DNA of 9,233 nt, taken from positions 1-9,233 of the forward strand of contig JAUVKN010000161.1 of NCBI GenBank assembly GCA_030596245.1, read 5' to 3'. Below are positions 1 through 7,662 of this stretch, one piece after another. Position numbers and translations under genes: made by a program. The stretch's first letter is position 1; every line of letters starts with the position of its first letter. The DNA is from Bacteroidia bacterium. GTDB lineage: Bacteria; Bacteroidota; Bacteroidia; Bacteroidales; GCA-2748055. The notes beneath the pieces are model-generated. The model was given only the letters and a program-made list of their open reading frames with translations. It did no database searches and was not told the DNA's origin.

Positions 1-418
1 TCACCACGTTATACCCATCCAGTGAATTGTCATTGAGCGGATCCTCTACATAACCCGCCTTCTTATAATTCTTGTTATCGAAGTTATCGATATCGATGAT
101 GATGGTGGCCCCGTCCTTGACCCACTTCATGTTAGCCATAAGCGCTGCAGGATTCATGGCCACAAGCACATCGGCCTGGTCGCCGGGCGTTGAAACCTCC
201 TTGTGTCCGATATGTACCTGAAATCCCGATATTCCGGCCACGGTGCCCTGGGGTGCCCTGATCTCTGACGGATAATCAGGAAAGGTGGATAGGTCGTTCC
301 CAATAAAGGCTGAAGTATCGGAGAACTGGGTGCCGGTTAGCTGCATGCCATCCCCCGAATCGCCCGCGAACTTCACAACGACTTCGTCCAGTTCAATTAC
401 CCTGTGATTCTTTGCCAT
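1..418 (-). CDS. korA: 2-oxoacid (probably 2-oxoglutarate):ferredoxin oxidoreductase alpha subunit, N-terminal part
   Basis: This is a partial gene. 139 codons are visible, from the ATG at 416-418 to the left edge, with no stop. The product begins MAKNHRVIELDEVVVKFAGD and carries GDSGDGMQLTG at residues 19-29, the signature of the gamma-type domain fused at the N-terminus of alpha subunits in this family. A second conserved stretch, FPDYPSEIRAPQGTVAG, follows at about residues 46-62. The family oxidatively decarboxylates a 2-oxoacid to its acyl-CoA in the cytoplasm using thiamine diphosphate, and reduces ferredoxin. The 2-oxoglutarate to succinyl-CoA assignment rests on resemblance to the Bacteroidota KorA type. 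The substrate cannot be proved from this fragment, and related 2-oxoacid enzymes share the same domain. The beta subunit would be expected downstream, outside the window. A TAnnTTTG box lies 33 bases before the start codon. Confidence 0.88.
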   Translation of the reverse strand, partial: MAKNHRVIELDEVVVKFAGDSGDGMQLTGTQFSDTSAFIGNDLSTFPDYPSEIRAPQGTVAGISGFQVHIGHKEVSTPGDQADVLVAMNPAALMANMKWVKDGATIIIDIDNFDNKNYKKAGYVEDPLNDNSLDGYNVV

Positions 419-450
419 GGATATTTAAAGGTTATTGGTTAATAGTTATT

Positions 451-458
451 CAAAGTTA
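451..458 (-). promoter_or_regulatory. Candidate -7 promoter box of korA
   Basis: Read on the minus strand, the sequence is TAACTTTG, a full match to the Bacteroidota -7 consensus TAnnTTTG. It lies 33 bases upstream of the korA start codon, inside the gap after the dehydratase gene. I found no convincing TTTG at the -33 position, so the call rests on one short motif and its placement. Confidence 0.4.
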
Positions 459-621
459 GGTATTTTAGCATCTGGCTATCATCCCCCTAACACATTTCTT
501 TCATTTTTTTTAACATATAAAAATGTGCGCCACGCAGATCCTCAACATTACAAAATTCATGGATTTTCAGAACCTCGAATCCTCACTAGATTTAAGTATG
601 TAAATATATAGATATTTAAAG

Positions 622-643
622 AAAAAAACAGGGCTGGAAAGCC
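622..643 (-). terminator. Weak intrinsic terminator after the dehydratase gene
   Basis: On the minus strand a short GC-rich hairpin (GGCT, loop TTCC, AGCC; 632-643) is followed two bases after an extra C by seven T residues (622-628). It starts 22 bases after the dehydratase stop codon. The stem is only four base pairs, so efficiency is doubtful, but the position and T-tract fit termination before korA, which has its own candidate promoter. Confidence 0.45.
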
Positions 644-664
644 ACTATTGTAGGTGATTATGAA

Positions 665-2632
665 TCAATCCGGATAAATCTCCAGTTCCCTGGATTCATT
701 CTGATCCGATCCTGAGATATATTTCTCATTACTGCTTTGATACTCAGGAACAATAGCGACTATTCTTTTGATCAAATCAGATTCTTGAAGAGATGAAAAT
801 GAATAAAGTAATTTATGAATCTCAGACATGCTTTTTCTATGGTCTAACCAGGCAACTTCAGCAACTTTGACCTTTGGATTATAGGTTGGCAACGTCTTTT
901 CCCTATCAGCCAGTAACTCCTCATAAAGTTTTTCGCCAGGTCGCAAACCGGTATACTCAATCATTATTTCCTTATTGGGGACATATCCTGATAATCGAAT
1001 CATTCGCTTTGCCAGGTCATCTATCTTAACAGGCTGACCCATATCAAATACAAAGATCTCGCCCCCCATCCCCATGAACCCGGCCTCCAGTACCAGCTGA
1101 CAGGATTCAGGAATGGTCATGAAATACCTTGTGATCTCCGGGTGGGTCACTTTAACCGGTCCACCCTGTTCAATCTGCTTTCTAAACATGGGGATCACTG
1201 AACCATTGGATCCTAAAACATTGCCAAACCTTGTGATGACAAATTGTGTACGATTGCCAGCCATTTTCGATCTGGTCTGAAGGATCATCTCACACATTCT
1301 TTTTGATGCACCCATCACATTTGTGGGATTCACTGCTTTATCGCTGGAGACCATGACGAACTTCCTGATCCGGTATTTTTGGGAAAGCTTGGTCAGTACC
1401 ATTGTACTCCCAACATTCACCCTGATCGCTTCATGAGGGTTCTCTTCCATCAGGGGCACATGCTTATAAGCTGCTGCGTGAAAAACTATATCAGGTTGAT
1501 ACTCTCTGAATACCCTCTCCATCTTAACCTGATCGGTAACATCTGCAAGCATGGTTTTGACCGGTGCATGTGCAAAATACTCCTGAAGTTCATTCTCAAG
1601 GTGGAACATGGGAGTCTCTGCATTATCAATTAAGATAAGCTTCCCAATTCTAAATCTGGTAAGCTGCCTGACAAGTTCTGATCCTATGGAACCAGCTGCT
1701 CCGGTAACAAGAATGGTCTTATCTCTCAGTCCATTTTCGATGATCTTCATATTTAGCTGAATAGGATCTCTGGTAAGCAAATCCTGCACCTTTATTTTCT
1801 TCAATTGATTCAATTCAAACTTTCCGTCCAGGAATTGACTAACTGAAGGAACCTCAAGCACTTCCAGCCCTTGATCCACAGCAAAGCGAAATATCTCACT
1901 CTTCTCATTCGGAGGTAATTTACTGATGGCAAAGATCATCGTCTTCACATTGTGCTTATCCAGAAATCCCCTGGTGAGTTTCATTGGACCAAATACAGGT
2001 ATACCATTGATCTTCTTGCGCTGTAATGTTCTGTTATTGTCTAAAAATGCAACAATATTGTACCCGCTATTGTGATCACTCATAATCACTCTTTCCAGAA
2101 TAATCCCCATGGACCCTGCACCAAAAATTACGACATTCTTTCTATTTGCCGGTTTAGCAAAAACCATCTCGTAGAACATTTTTATCATAATCCTCACAAT
2201 GAACAAGTACGCGTTCAGGGAGACGTAATGGATCAGAAGAATTGACAGTGGTATAATAAATAGAGAACTCCAGCCCAGGCCACGACCCATAAAGGAGATT
2301 AGCTCCAATACAATGAAGGAAGAGGTTGTGGTTAGCACAACATTAAAAATATCCCGGATGGTGGTGTGTCGAATAAGTCCCGCAAATGATTTGTAAATCA
2401 ACGCAAAACCCCAGTACACTCCTGTTACAAGAGTGGCCTGTTGGAGGATGAATCCTGATTCAAATGCATCCAGGTTAAAATTGAATCTCAACAGGTAAGA
2501 GAAGATGAAAGTGAAAAAAACGGATCCTCCGTCAAATGCAAAAACCATCCATCGCGGCAGGGAGTGTTTACTAAAAAGACTCCTCGCTTTTGACCGGGAT
2601 AATTCCATCCATTTATGATCCATTACTTTCAT
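665..2632 (-). CDS. Membrane-bound nucleotide-sugar 4,6-dehydratase/epimerase, WbpM/CapD (FlaA1-like) family
   Basis: This is a complete 655-residue protein, the usual length for the long membrane-bound form. Four hydrophobic segments occupy about residues 28-49, 62-84, 94-115 and 122-150. A first Rossmann-like domain begins at VVIFGAGSMG (167-176). The catalytic NAD-binding domain begins at TGAAGSIGSE (310-319). SSDKAVNPTNVMGASKR spans 429-445, where Met440 and Lys444 replace the Tyr-x3-Lys pair of ordinary short-chain dehydrogenases, as in WbpM-type dehydratases. RFGNVLGSNGSV (468-479) and GLRPGEKLYEELL (562-574) are further family motifs. Such enzymes convert UDP-N-acetylhexosamines to 4-keto-6-deoxy sugars at the inner face of the inner membrane, for O-antigen, capsule or glycoprotein glycans. 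The exact sugar is not predictable. No other glycan gene is adjacent, so it may work with a distant locus. The ATG at 2632 is followed by a second at codon 4, so the start is slightly uncertain. Confidence 0.93.
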   Translation of the reverse strand: MKVMDHKWMELSRSKARSLFSKHSLPRWMVFAFDGGSVFFTFIFSYLLRFNFNLDAFESGFILQQATLVTGVYWGFALIYKSFAGLIRHTTIRDIFNVVLTTTSSFIVLELISFMGRGLGWSSLFIIPLSILLIHYVSLNAYLFIVRIMIKMFYEMVFAKPANRKNVVIFGAGSMGIILERVIMSDHNSGYNIVAFLDNNRTLQRKKINGIPVFGPMKLTRGFLDKHNVKTMIFAISKLPPNEKSEIFRFAVDQGLEVLEVPSVSQFLDGKFELNQLKKIKVQDLLTRDPIQLNMKIIENGLRDKTILVTGAAGSIGSELVRQLTRFRIGKLILIDNAETPMFHLENELQEYFAHAPVKTMLADVTDQVKMERVFREYQPDIVFHAAAYKHVPLMEENPHEAIRVNVGSTMVLTKLSQKYRIRKFVMVSSDKAVNPTNVMGASKRMCEMILQTRSKMAGNRTQFVITRFGNVLGSNGSVIPMFRKQIEQGGPVKVTHPEITRYFMTIPESCQLVLEAGFMGMGGEIFVFDMGQPVKIDDLAKRMIRLSGYVPNKEIMIEYTGLRPGEKLYEELLADREKTLPTYNPKVKVAEVAWLDHRKSMSEIHKLLYSFSSLQESDLIKRIVAIVPEYQSSNEKYISGSDQNESRELEIYPD

Positions 2633-2806
2633 CGTCGAACTGGCTAGGTTTCCTTAGGGCTTTATTAATCAACTACGCAATAATTTCAAATGAATTCCAT
2701 CTATAAATATCCAACATCTTTACGGGTCTATTGGCCATATGTTATTTCAATTTGACAGATCATAACTATGAGATGATTTGTCGCAACTTAATGACCATAA
2801 ACCGGG

Positions 2807-2828
2807 TTTCAGAACAGAAGTCCTGAAA
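2807..2828. repeat. Inverted repeat TTTCAG/CTGAAA
   Basis: Six-base arms at 2807-2812 and 2823-2828 are separated by ten bases. It is the first of three inverted repeats upstream of the phosphatase gene. It lacks a T-tract, so it is more likely an operator-like or chance palindrome than a terminator. Confidence 0.35.
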
Positions 2829-2857
2829 ACAGAGCTACATTTAATCTAATTGAAGTA

Positions 2858-2880
2858 AATTACCTGTTCATCCGGTAATT
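2858..2880. repeat. Inverted repeat AATTACC/GGTAATT
   Basis: Perfect seven-base arms at 2858-2864 and 2874-2880 flank a nine-base spacer, about 60 bases before the phosphatase start codon. The 16-base centre-to-centre spacing, between one and two helical turns, and the perfect arms make it the best candidate in this gap for a dimeric regulator site. No regulator is identified. Confidence 0.4.
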
Positions 2881-2887
2881 ACAAGGA

Positions 2888-2907
2888 TTGATCAAAACAA
2901 CGATCAA
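2888..2907. repeat. Inverted repeat TTGATC/GATCAA
   Basis: Perfect six-base arms at 2888-2893 and 2902-2907 flank eight bases, 32 bases before the phosphatase start. GATCAAA also recurs as a 12-base-period direct repeat (2890-2896 and 2902-2908). The site could be an operator or an RNA hairpin in the leader. The function is unknown. Confidence 0.35.
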
Positions 2908-2939
2908 AGTGAGTCCGAAAATTTCCATAACTTCTGCCC

Positions 2940-5105
2940 ATGAAAAAAGCTGAACGCATCCTGGGGATCATTGCGATCTCCCTGTTCTCAGTAGCGGTAA
3001 TATTCAAAACCATGCATTGGCCGGCATCCAGTATAATGCTTACGGTTTCAGTCTTCCTGTTTAATTTCGGCTACCTGCCCCTCCAGTTGATCCGCGAACG
3101 AAGATTGCGTACCACACTCCTGGAGAAAACCTACATGATCTTCAGGTTTATCACCTTTTTTGTTGTGATAACCGGCTTCCAGTTCAAGGTGATGCACTGG
3201 TCAGGCGGAAGTGTGCTGCTCACTCTGGGTAATATTCTGATCCCACTTTTCATATTGTTCTACTTCTTTGTGAGGATCAAGGGCAAGGGAGTCATCCCAT
3301 TCAGCTTAAATGACCTCATCATTGCCATTTTATGTTTTTCTATTCATTTTTTCGTGACCAGATCCATGGTCCCTCCCGGAGTGGTTAATGGCTACATTAT
3401 CCTGAATGAGCAATTTGAGAAGACAAATGCCGGACTGGAATCGGCCAATAACCTGATCTATTCCAGCCTCGACTCTGTATCACAGTCTGGAAATCAAGAG
3501 CTGATTGAGTCGATCCATGATCTCAGAGCCAGCAGTACTGCCTTATGTCACCTTAATGATTCACTCAAGAATGGATTTTTTGCCTCTGCCATCTATGGTT
3601 CCATTAGTGGTAAATTCGAATTAGCTTCAACAAGCCGATCACTTTTGGCCGATCCGCAAAAAGGAAATGTTTACTTCATGGAGAGTAAGAGCGCTGCCCG
3701 GTTAAAATCCCGCATCAACAAATACATGAAGGAGATCACCCGCATCCAGAAGCGACATAACATTCAGTTGGCACTGATTGGGACCGGTCTTGATACGAAG
3801 GTTTCAGAGAATGAATGGGGAAGACATTTTTCATGGGAGCATCGCATGTTTAAAAATAAACCCGTAGCTGCCATTGTCATGAATCTGTCATGGTTCAAAC
3901 AGATGATCCTCTTTACAGAGAGTACCCTTTTGAATGGGTTGATCAGTCAACTTGATCTTTCAGAGGAAACCATGCTTCTTCAGGAGATGGCATCCCGGGA
4001 GTCCGATCAGGCCATCATGTTGAAAGAGAATGAGATCCTGAGAATCAAGCAGCTGCAGGAACTGCAAAAAGTCCAGCTTGAAAAGTCACAAACTGAACTT
4101 GATCAGCGTAATACACTGACCGCTTTTGCCTTTGCGGGGATCGCCTTTGTGCTGATCCTCTTCTTCATCTCCACCAGGGCATATCTCTTGAAGCAAAAGG
4201 ACAACAAAAAACTGGCGAAACAGAAAGAGGAGATTACAGATAAGAATGATGAATTGTATCAGCAAAATGAGGAGATTGCAGCGCAACGCGATGAGATCGA
4301 GGCGCAACGTAATCTGGTATACGATCAAAAAGAGCAGATTGAAAAGACACACAACGAGATTTCAGCAAGCATCGATTACGCCTCCCGTCTTCAAACCTCC
4401 ATACTGCCCGATCCAGGTCTGATTAAAGAGAAGTTCTCAGATCATTTCATCCTCTTTCGGCCCCGGGATAAAGTAAGCGGAGACTTCTACTGGTGGTCAC
4501 AGTTTGAGAAACAAATTATAATAGCAGCAGCAGATTGTACAGGTCACGGCGTCCCCGGTGCATTCATGAGCATGCTGGGAATCTCCCTGTTGAGTGAAGT
4601 GGTCAACAAGGCGTTTATCACCGATCCGGGAGCCATACTCAATCAGCTGAGAGAAGAGGTGATCCGATCCCTGAACCAGACCGGAGGAAAGGAGGATCAG
4701 AAAGACGGGTTGGATCTATCCATTGTAACCATTGATACTGAATCGTGGAGTTGTCAGTATGCGGGTGCAAACAATCCTCTCTACCTGATCAGGGAGAATG
4801 AACTGAAAGAGTACAAACCGGATATGATGCCCATCTCCTTCTACCACAGGATGGATAATTTTACCACCCATAAGATCCAGTTAGAGCCTGGCGACCAGCT
4901 GTACCTGTTCAGCGATGGGTATGCTGACCAGTTTGGGGGATCACATCGAAAGAAATTTAAATATGGAGCATTCCGACAGCTGCTGCTCGACCATACAGGA
5001 GATTCCATGGAGCAACAACACAGGGTGCTCATTGAAACCATTGCAAAATGGCAGGGGGATAACGATCAGATCGATGACATGGTGGTGATCGGACTGAAAG
5101 TCTGA
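2940..5105 (+). CDS. Membrane-anchored SpoIIE/PP2C-type serine phosphatase with GldL/GldM-like N-terminal half
   Basis: Complete, 721 residues. Two transmembrane hairpins (about 5-22 with 31-50, and 66-82 with 91-111) each carry the GldL-type loop motif: FKTMHWPAS at 22-30 and FKVMHWSGG at 82-90. A fifth helix (123-140) leads into a roughly 250-residue, probably periplasmic, helical domain resembling the GldM N-terminal domain (ILNEQFEKTN at 153-162; a W-x3-F-x3-P-x2-A pattern at 299-310). A sixth helix (392-411) is followed by a charged coiled coil (about 412-475) and a SpoIIE phosphatase domain (about 476-721). Metal-site motifs are intact: SGDFYW (513-518), ADCTGHG (531-537), DGLDLS (589-594), FSDGYADQFGG (657-667) and QIDDM (710-714). 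Basic loops at 52-57 and 112-116 fit the positive-inside rule with the phosphatase in the cytoplasm. The catalytic role, dephosphorylation of phosphoserine or phosphothreonine on a partner, follows from the family. The target and stimulus are unknown. The gene stands alone, divergent from the dehydratase and convergent with the ATPase. Confidence 0.9.
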   Translation: MKKAERILGIIAISLFSVAVIFKTMHWPASSIMLTVSVFLFNFGYLPLQLIRERRLRTTLLEKTYMIFRFITFFVVITGFQFKVMHWSGGSVLLTLGNILIPLFILFYFFVRIKGKGVIPFSLNDLIIAILCFSIHFFVTRSMVPPGVVNGYIILNEQFEKTNAGLESANNLIYSSLDSVSQSGNQELIESIHDLRASSTALCHLNDSLKNGFFASAIYGSISGKFELASTSRSLLADPQKGNVYFMESKSAARLKSRINKYMKEITRIQKRHNIQLALIGTGLDTKVSENEWGRHFSWEHRMFKNKPVAAIVMNLSWFKQMILFTESTLLNGLISQLDLSEETMLLQEMASRESDQAIMLKENEILRIKQLQELQKVQLEKSQTELDQRNTLTAFAFAGIAFVLILFFISTRAYLLKQKDNKKLAKQKEEITDKNDELYQQNEEIAAQRDEIEAQRNLVYDQKEQIEKTHNEISASIDYASRLQTSILPDPGLIKEKFSDHFILFRPRDKVSGDFYWWSQFEKQIIIAAADCTGHGVPGAFMSMLGISLLSEVVNKAFITDPGAILNQLREEVIRSLNQTGGKEDQKDGLDLSIVTIDTESWSCQYAGANNPLYLIRENELKEYKPDMMPISFYHRMDNFTTHKIQLEPGDQLYLFSDGYADQFGGSHRKKFKYGAFRQLLLDHTGDSMEQQHRVLIETIAKWQGDNDQIDDMVVIGLKV

Positions 5106-5222
5106 AAGTATTGAAGATATCCATTAACAAGAGCTGGAGAACAACATTTTTAAAGGTTTTAAAATTCCTCGGAATCCTCAAAGTATATTTCAGAATTAAA
5201 TACCACTGAATTAAAATAAGTT

Positions 5223-5252
5223 AAGAGTCAATTTACCTGAATATTGACTTTT
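5223..5252 (+). terminator. Probable terminator between convergent genes
   Basis: Ten-base arms at 5223-5232 and 5243-5252 pair with one G-U wobble on the plus strand, around a ten-base loop. The right arm ends in four T residues. It lies 118 bases after the phosphatase stop and just beyond the end of the convergent ATPase gene. On the minus strand the wobble becomes an A-C mismatch, but T-rich sequence follows, so it may serve both genes. The stem is AT-rich and the T-tract short. Confidence 0.45.
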
Positions 5253-5263
5253 CAACATCTGCA

Positions 5264-6619
5264 TTAAAGCTGAAAGGTATCCCCGTTAACAAACCTTTCA
5301 ATATACTGAGGAATCCGGCAAGCAAGATAATATGGCAGTTTTAAAAGTGTATAGTTCTTCCCTGAAGATGTTACAACTCTTTCTATTGACAGCTTGTTTG
5401 CCAGAAGGCGAATTGCATAAGCATGATTAGTCCTCTCGATAAATTGATGCAGGGATCTCAATCTTCCGTGTGAGCCGGATTTTACCTCAATTGGAATTAA
5501 GTACTGCTTATATGGATAGATCAGGTCAACTTCAGAACTGGTATTGGTCTTTTCCCTTACCCAGAAATGCAAATCATTTCCCAAATGAGATTCCTGGGAT
5601 TGAAGTTGCTGAAATACAATATGCTGTATTACTCTCCCTCTGTAGAAGTCGTTTAAATCATCTAAACCGATCAATTGCGACTGAATTCCTAACTCATAAT
5701 TCAGCAAACCTGTATCCAGAAATTGAAGCCTGGGTTTTCTGGTAAAGTCAATCACCTGTGGGGGCGTAGTGCTGATCGTTGGATAGACCAGCTGAATGAT
5801 TCTTGATTTGTTGAGAGCCCTTAATGCTTCTCCAACTTCCCTGCTTTTATAATTTGAGTTGCCAAAACCAGCCATCGTAATACGATCCTTTTCGTGAGCA
5901 GCAGTATCCATGATATGACGAAGCACATTCTTCTCCATGCTATTCCTTCCGTATTTCTCTATATCATCTTTGTAGGTCTGCCATATCTCTTCATATACAT
6001 TAAATAACCCGGTAAATGTATTGTTTTCTATGAAGTTACATAGTACTTCAGGCATCCCTCCAGTAATTGTATAGTCATGAAAAAGTTTCAGGAGAACCTC
6101 ATGAGCAAATGGTTTCAACGGAATATCACATAAAATCCCCAACGCTTCTTCATTGCCTTTGGCACCTATGAACTCCTCGAAATCAAACGGATGAAGAACA
6201 ATTTGTTGTATTCTGCCCACAGGAAAAGATGAAATATCCTTAATGACATGCTCCAGCAATGACCCGGCACAAACCACGTGCATTTCAGGATAATCTTCAT
6301 AAAAGAAGCGAAGCAGCTTGACAGCCTTTGGCGATTCCTGGATTTCATCTATAAAAAGCAATAATGAGTTATCCCTTACTGAAATACCCTCCCTCAATAG
6401 TATAGCCTCTACAATGTCCTTCAGGCGATCTGGTTCAAACAATTTTAAATCCTCACTGCGTTCAAGATTTAATTCAATGAATGAATCGTATTCCTTTGAA
6501 AACTCTCTAACCAGCGCAGATTTGCCAACTTGCCTGGCTCCCCTGATTACCAGCGGTTTTCTTCTTGCGGACGATTTCCAATCTAATAATTCTTTATATA
6601 TTTTCCGATGATAGAACAT
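5264..6619 (-). CDS. AAA+ ATPase of the AAA_14/DUF4143 family
   Basis: Complete, 451 residues, a normal length for the family. The N-terminal ATPase domain has Walker A GARQVGKS (27-34), Walker B LLLFIDEIQ (86-94, with Asp91 and Glu92), CAGSLLEHV (117-125) as a sensor-like stretch, and PVGRIQQIVLHPFDFEEFI (133-151). The C-terminal DUF4143 region holds a PD-(D/E)xK-like arrangement: EVD at 363-365 and IEVKSG at 377-382. ATP binding is well supported. The cellular role of this very common family is not established, and the nuclease-like fold does not prove cleavage. There is no signal peptide or membrane helix, so it should be cytoplasmic. Two sampled 60-base stretches in the gene are about 38% GC, against 53% in a sampled stretch of murI, which would fit horizontal acquisition. 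It is a single-gene unit, convergent with the phosphatase gene and 164 bases downstream of murI. Confidence 0.87.
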   Translation of the reverse strand: MFYHRKIYKELLDWKSSARRKPLVIRGARQVGKSALVREFSKEYDSFIELNLERSEDLKLFEPDRLKDIVEAILLREGISVRDNSLLLFIDEIQESPKAVKLLRFFYEDYPEMHVVCAGSLLEHVIKDISSFPVGRIQQIVLHPFDFEEFIGAKGNEEALGILCDIPLKPFAHEVLLKLFHDYTITGGMPEVLCNFIENNTFTGLFNVYEEIWQTYKDDIEKYGRNSMEKNVLRHIMDTAAHEKDRITMAGFGNSNYKSREVGEALRALNKSRIIQLVYPTISTTPPQVIDFTRKPRLQFLDTGLLNYELGIQSQLIGLDDLNDFYRGRVIQHIVFQQLQSQESHLGNDLHFWVREKTNTSSEVDLIYPYKQYLIPIEVKSGSHGRLRSLHQFIERTNHAYAIRLLANKLSIERVVTSSGKNYTLLKLPYYLACRIPQYIERFVNGDTFQL

Positions 6620-6632
6620 ATTCCTGTGTCAA

Positions 6633-6674
6633 ATCAGGGGTAAATTTAATACATATTTGTAACATATCAGGGGT
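6633..6674. repeat. Nine-base direct repeat upstream of the ATPase gene
   Basis: ATCAGGGGT occurs at 6633-6641 and again at 6666-6674, exactly 33 bases apart, about three helical turns. The pair begins 14 bases before the ATPase start codon on the minus strand. It may be a paired regulator site on one DNA face or a chance duplication. Confidence 0.35.
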
Positions 6675-6689
6675 TTTATTATTCTTTTT

Positions 6690-6704
6690 TTGTATCAAAT
6701 ACAA
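6690..6704. repeat. Inverted repeat TTGTAT/ATACAA
   Basis: Perfect six-base arms at 6690-6695 and 6699-6704 surround a three-base centre, in the gap between murI and the ATPase gene. On the minus strand it is followed by A residues, not T, so it is not a terminator of murI. An operator for the ATPase gene is possible. Confidence 0.3.
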
Positions 6705-6783
6705 GGTTACATCATCATAGTTCCATCCAAAATCACGACAGTACGAACCTGAAGGACACATCTGCATTGCGGAAAACAGGAAT

Positions 6784-7644
6784 TTATTTCCAGATGTTCA
6801 GCTTCTCCAGGTGGATCTTCTCGTTGAAGAACATGTTGGCGATCACCTCAAAGTAAGGGGTGAAGTCTGACACATAGAACTGGTTCTCCCCCTTCCCCTT
6901 ATGGTCACTGTTTAACAGATCGTTCTCTGAAAGGAACTTTTGAACGTCCTGTGCCACAATCTGTGCTGTATCAAGCACATTTACCTTGAAGTTGAAGTAG
7001 CGGCTGATCTGGTTCCGAATGATGGGATAGTGTGTACAACCCAGGATAAGTGAATCGATCCCGATCAATTCTCTTCGGGAGAGGTAAGCTCTTATGATGG
7101 CATTGGAGATATCGTCAAAGACAAATCCCTCTTCGATCATGGGGACAAACAGCGGTGTGGCCAGGGAACTCACTTGCAGTACAGGGCTAATCACAGCTGA
7201 AATCTCACTGGAGTTGGCAACCAGGGTGGCCAGTGTTTCCTTGATTTTCCGTTCATAGGTTCTCGAATCGATGGTGGCCTTGGTACCAATAATTCCCACC
7301 GACCGGACAGAACCGGTATCAACACATACCTGTGTAACCACCGGATCAATGACATTCATGACTACTGCCCTCTTACCCACAAATTCCTTTACCTCTTCAA
7401 AGGCGTTGGCAGAAGCACTGTTACAGGCGATCAGGATCACCTTGCATTTTTGTTTCAGTAAGAAATCGGTAATCCCAAGGGAATACTGTATGATGGCCTC
7501 CCTGGACTTATCTCCGTAAGGCAGGTGGGCCGTATCTCCGAAATAGATGAGCTGCTCGGAAGGCAACAGGGTATGCAACGCATGCGCTACTGTGAGTCCG
7601 CCGACTCCAGAATCAAATAACCCTATGGGACTACTCTTTGCCAT
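6784..7644 (-). CDS. murI: Glutamate racemase
   Basis: Complete, 286 residues, slightly above the usual 260-270. It interconverts L- and D-glutamate without a cofactor in the cytoplasm and so supplies D-glutamate for the peptidoglycan stem peptide. Family motifs are all present: GLFDSGVGGLTV (8-19) with catalytic Asp11 and Ser12, YFGDTAHLPYG (34-44), ACNSAS (73-78) with catalytic Cys74, and GCTHYP (202-207) with catalytic Cys203 and His205. The C-terminal 40 residues are a less conserved extension seen in many Bacteroidota members. The start ATG is the natural one, since the first motif begins eight residues in. The gene follows the bamA-skp-skp cluster on the same strand, but a strong hairpin terminator ends 20 bases before its start. 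No exact TAnnTTTG promoter was found, so its transcription is unresolved. Confidence 0.96.
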   Translation of the reverse strand: MAKSSPIGLFDSGVGGLTVAHALHTLLPSEQLIYFGDTAHLPYGDKSREAIIQYSLGITDFLLKQKCKVILIACNSASANAFEEVKEFVGKRAVVMNVIDPVVTQVCVDTGSVRSVGIIGTKATIDSRTYERKIKETLATLVANSSEISAVISPVLQVSSLATPLFVPMIEEGFVFDDISNAIIRAYLSRRELIGIDSLILGCTHYPIIRNQISRYFNFKVNVLDTAQIVAQDVQKFLSENDLLNSDHKGKGENQFYVSDFTPYFEVIANMFFNEKIHLEKLNIWK

Positions 7645-7662
7645 TATGAATCTAATTTAATC

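Larger units (their letters stand above)
2633..2939. other. Divergent intergenic region
   Basis: These 307 bases separate the start of the dehydratase gene (leftward) from the start of the phosphatase gene (rightward), so promoters for both should lie here. I found no exact TAnnTTTG box in either direction. The nearest is TTCATTTG on the minus strand at 2687-2694, with one mismatch. The right half holds three small inverted repeats, listed separately. No open reading frame or RNA gene is evident. Confidence 0.6.

Noticed and set aside
2687..2694. Possible -7 box TTCATTTG for the dehydratase gene, with GTTG upstream
   Set aside because: It has one mismatch in the invariant TA pair and only a partial -33 match, so it is too weak to annotate as a promoter.
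4086..4352. Minus-strand reading frame of 88 codons within the phosphatase gene
   Set aside because: It lies antisense to the coiled-coil part of a clearly coding gene. Its leucine-rich composition is the mirror of Glu/Gln/Lys-rich codons.
5164..5175. Inverted repeat ATTCC/GGAAT after the phosphatase gene
   Set aside because: The two-base loop cannot form a hairpin and no T-tract follows; the hairpin at 5223-5252 is a better terminator.
5264..6619. AAA_14/DUF4143 gene with the neighbouring phosphatase as a defence or toxin-antitoxin unit
   Set aside because: The genes are convergent, separated by a terminator-like hairpin, and share no promoter or known partner domain.
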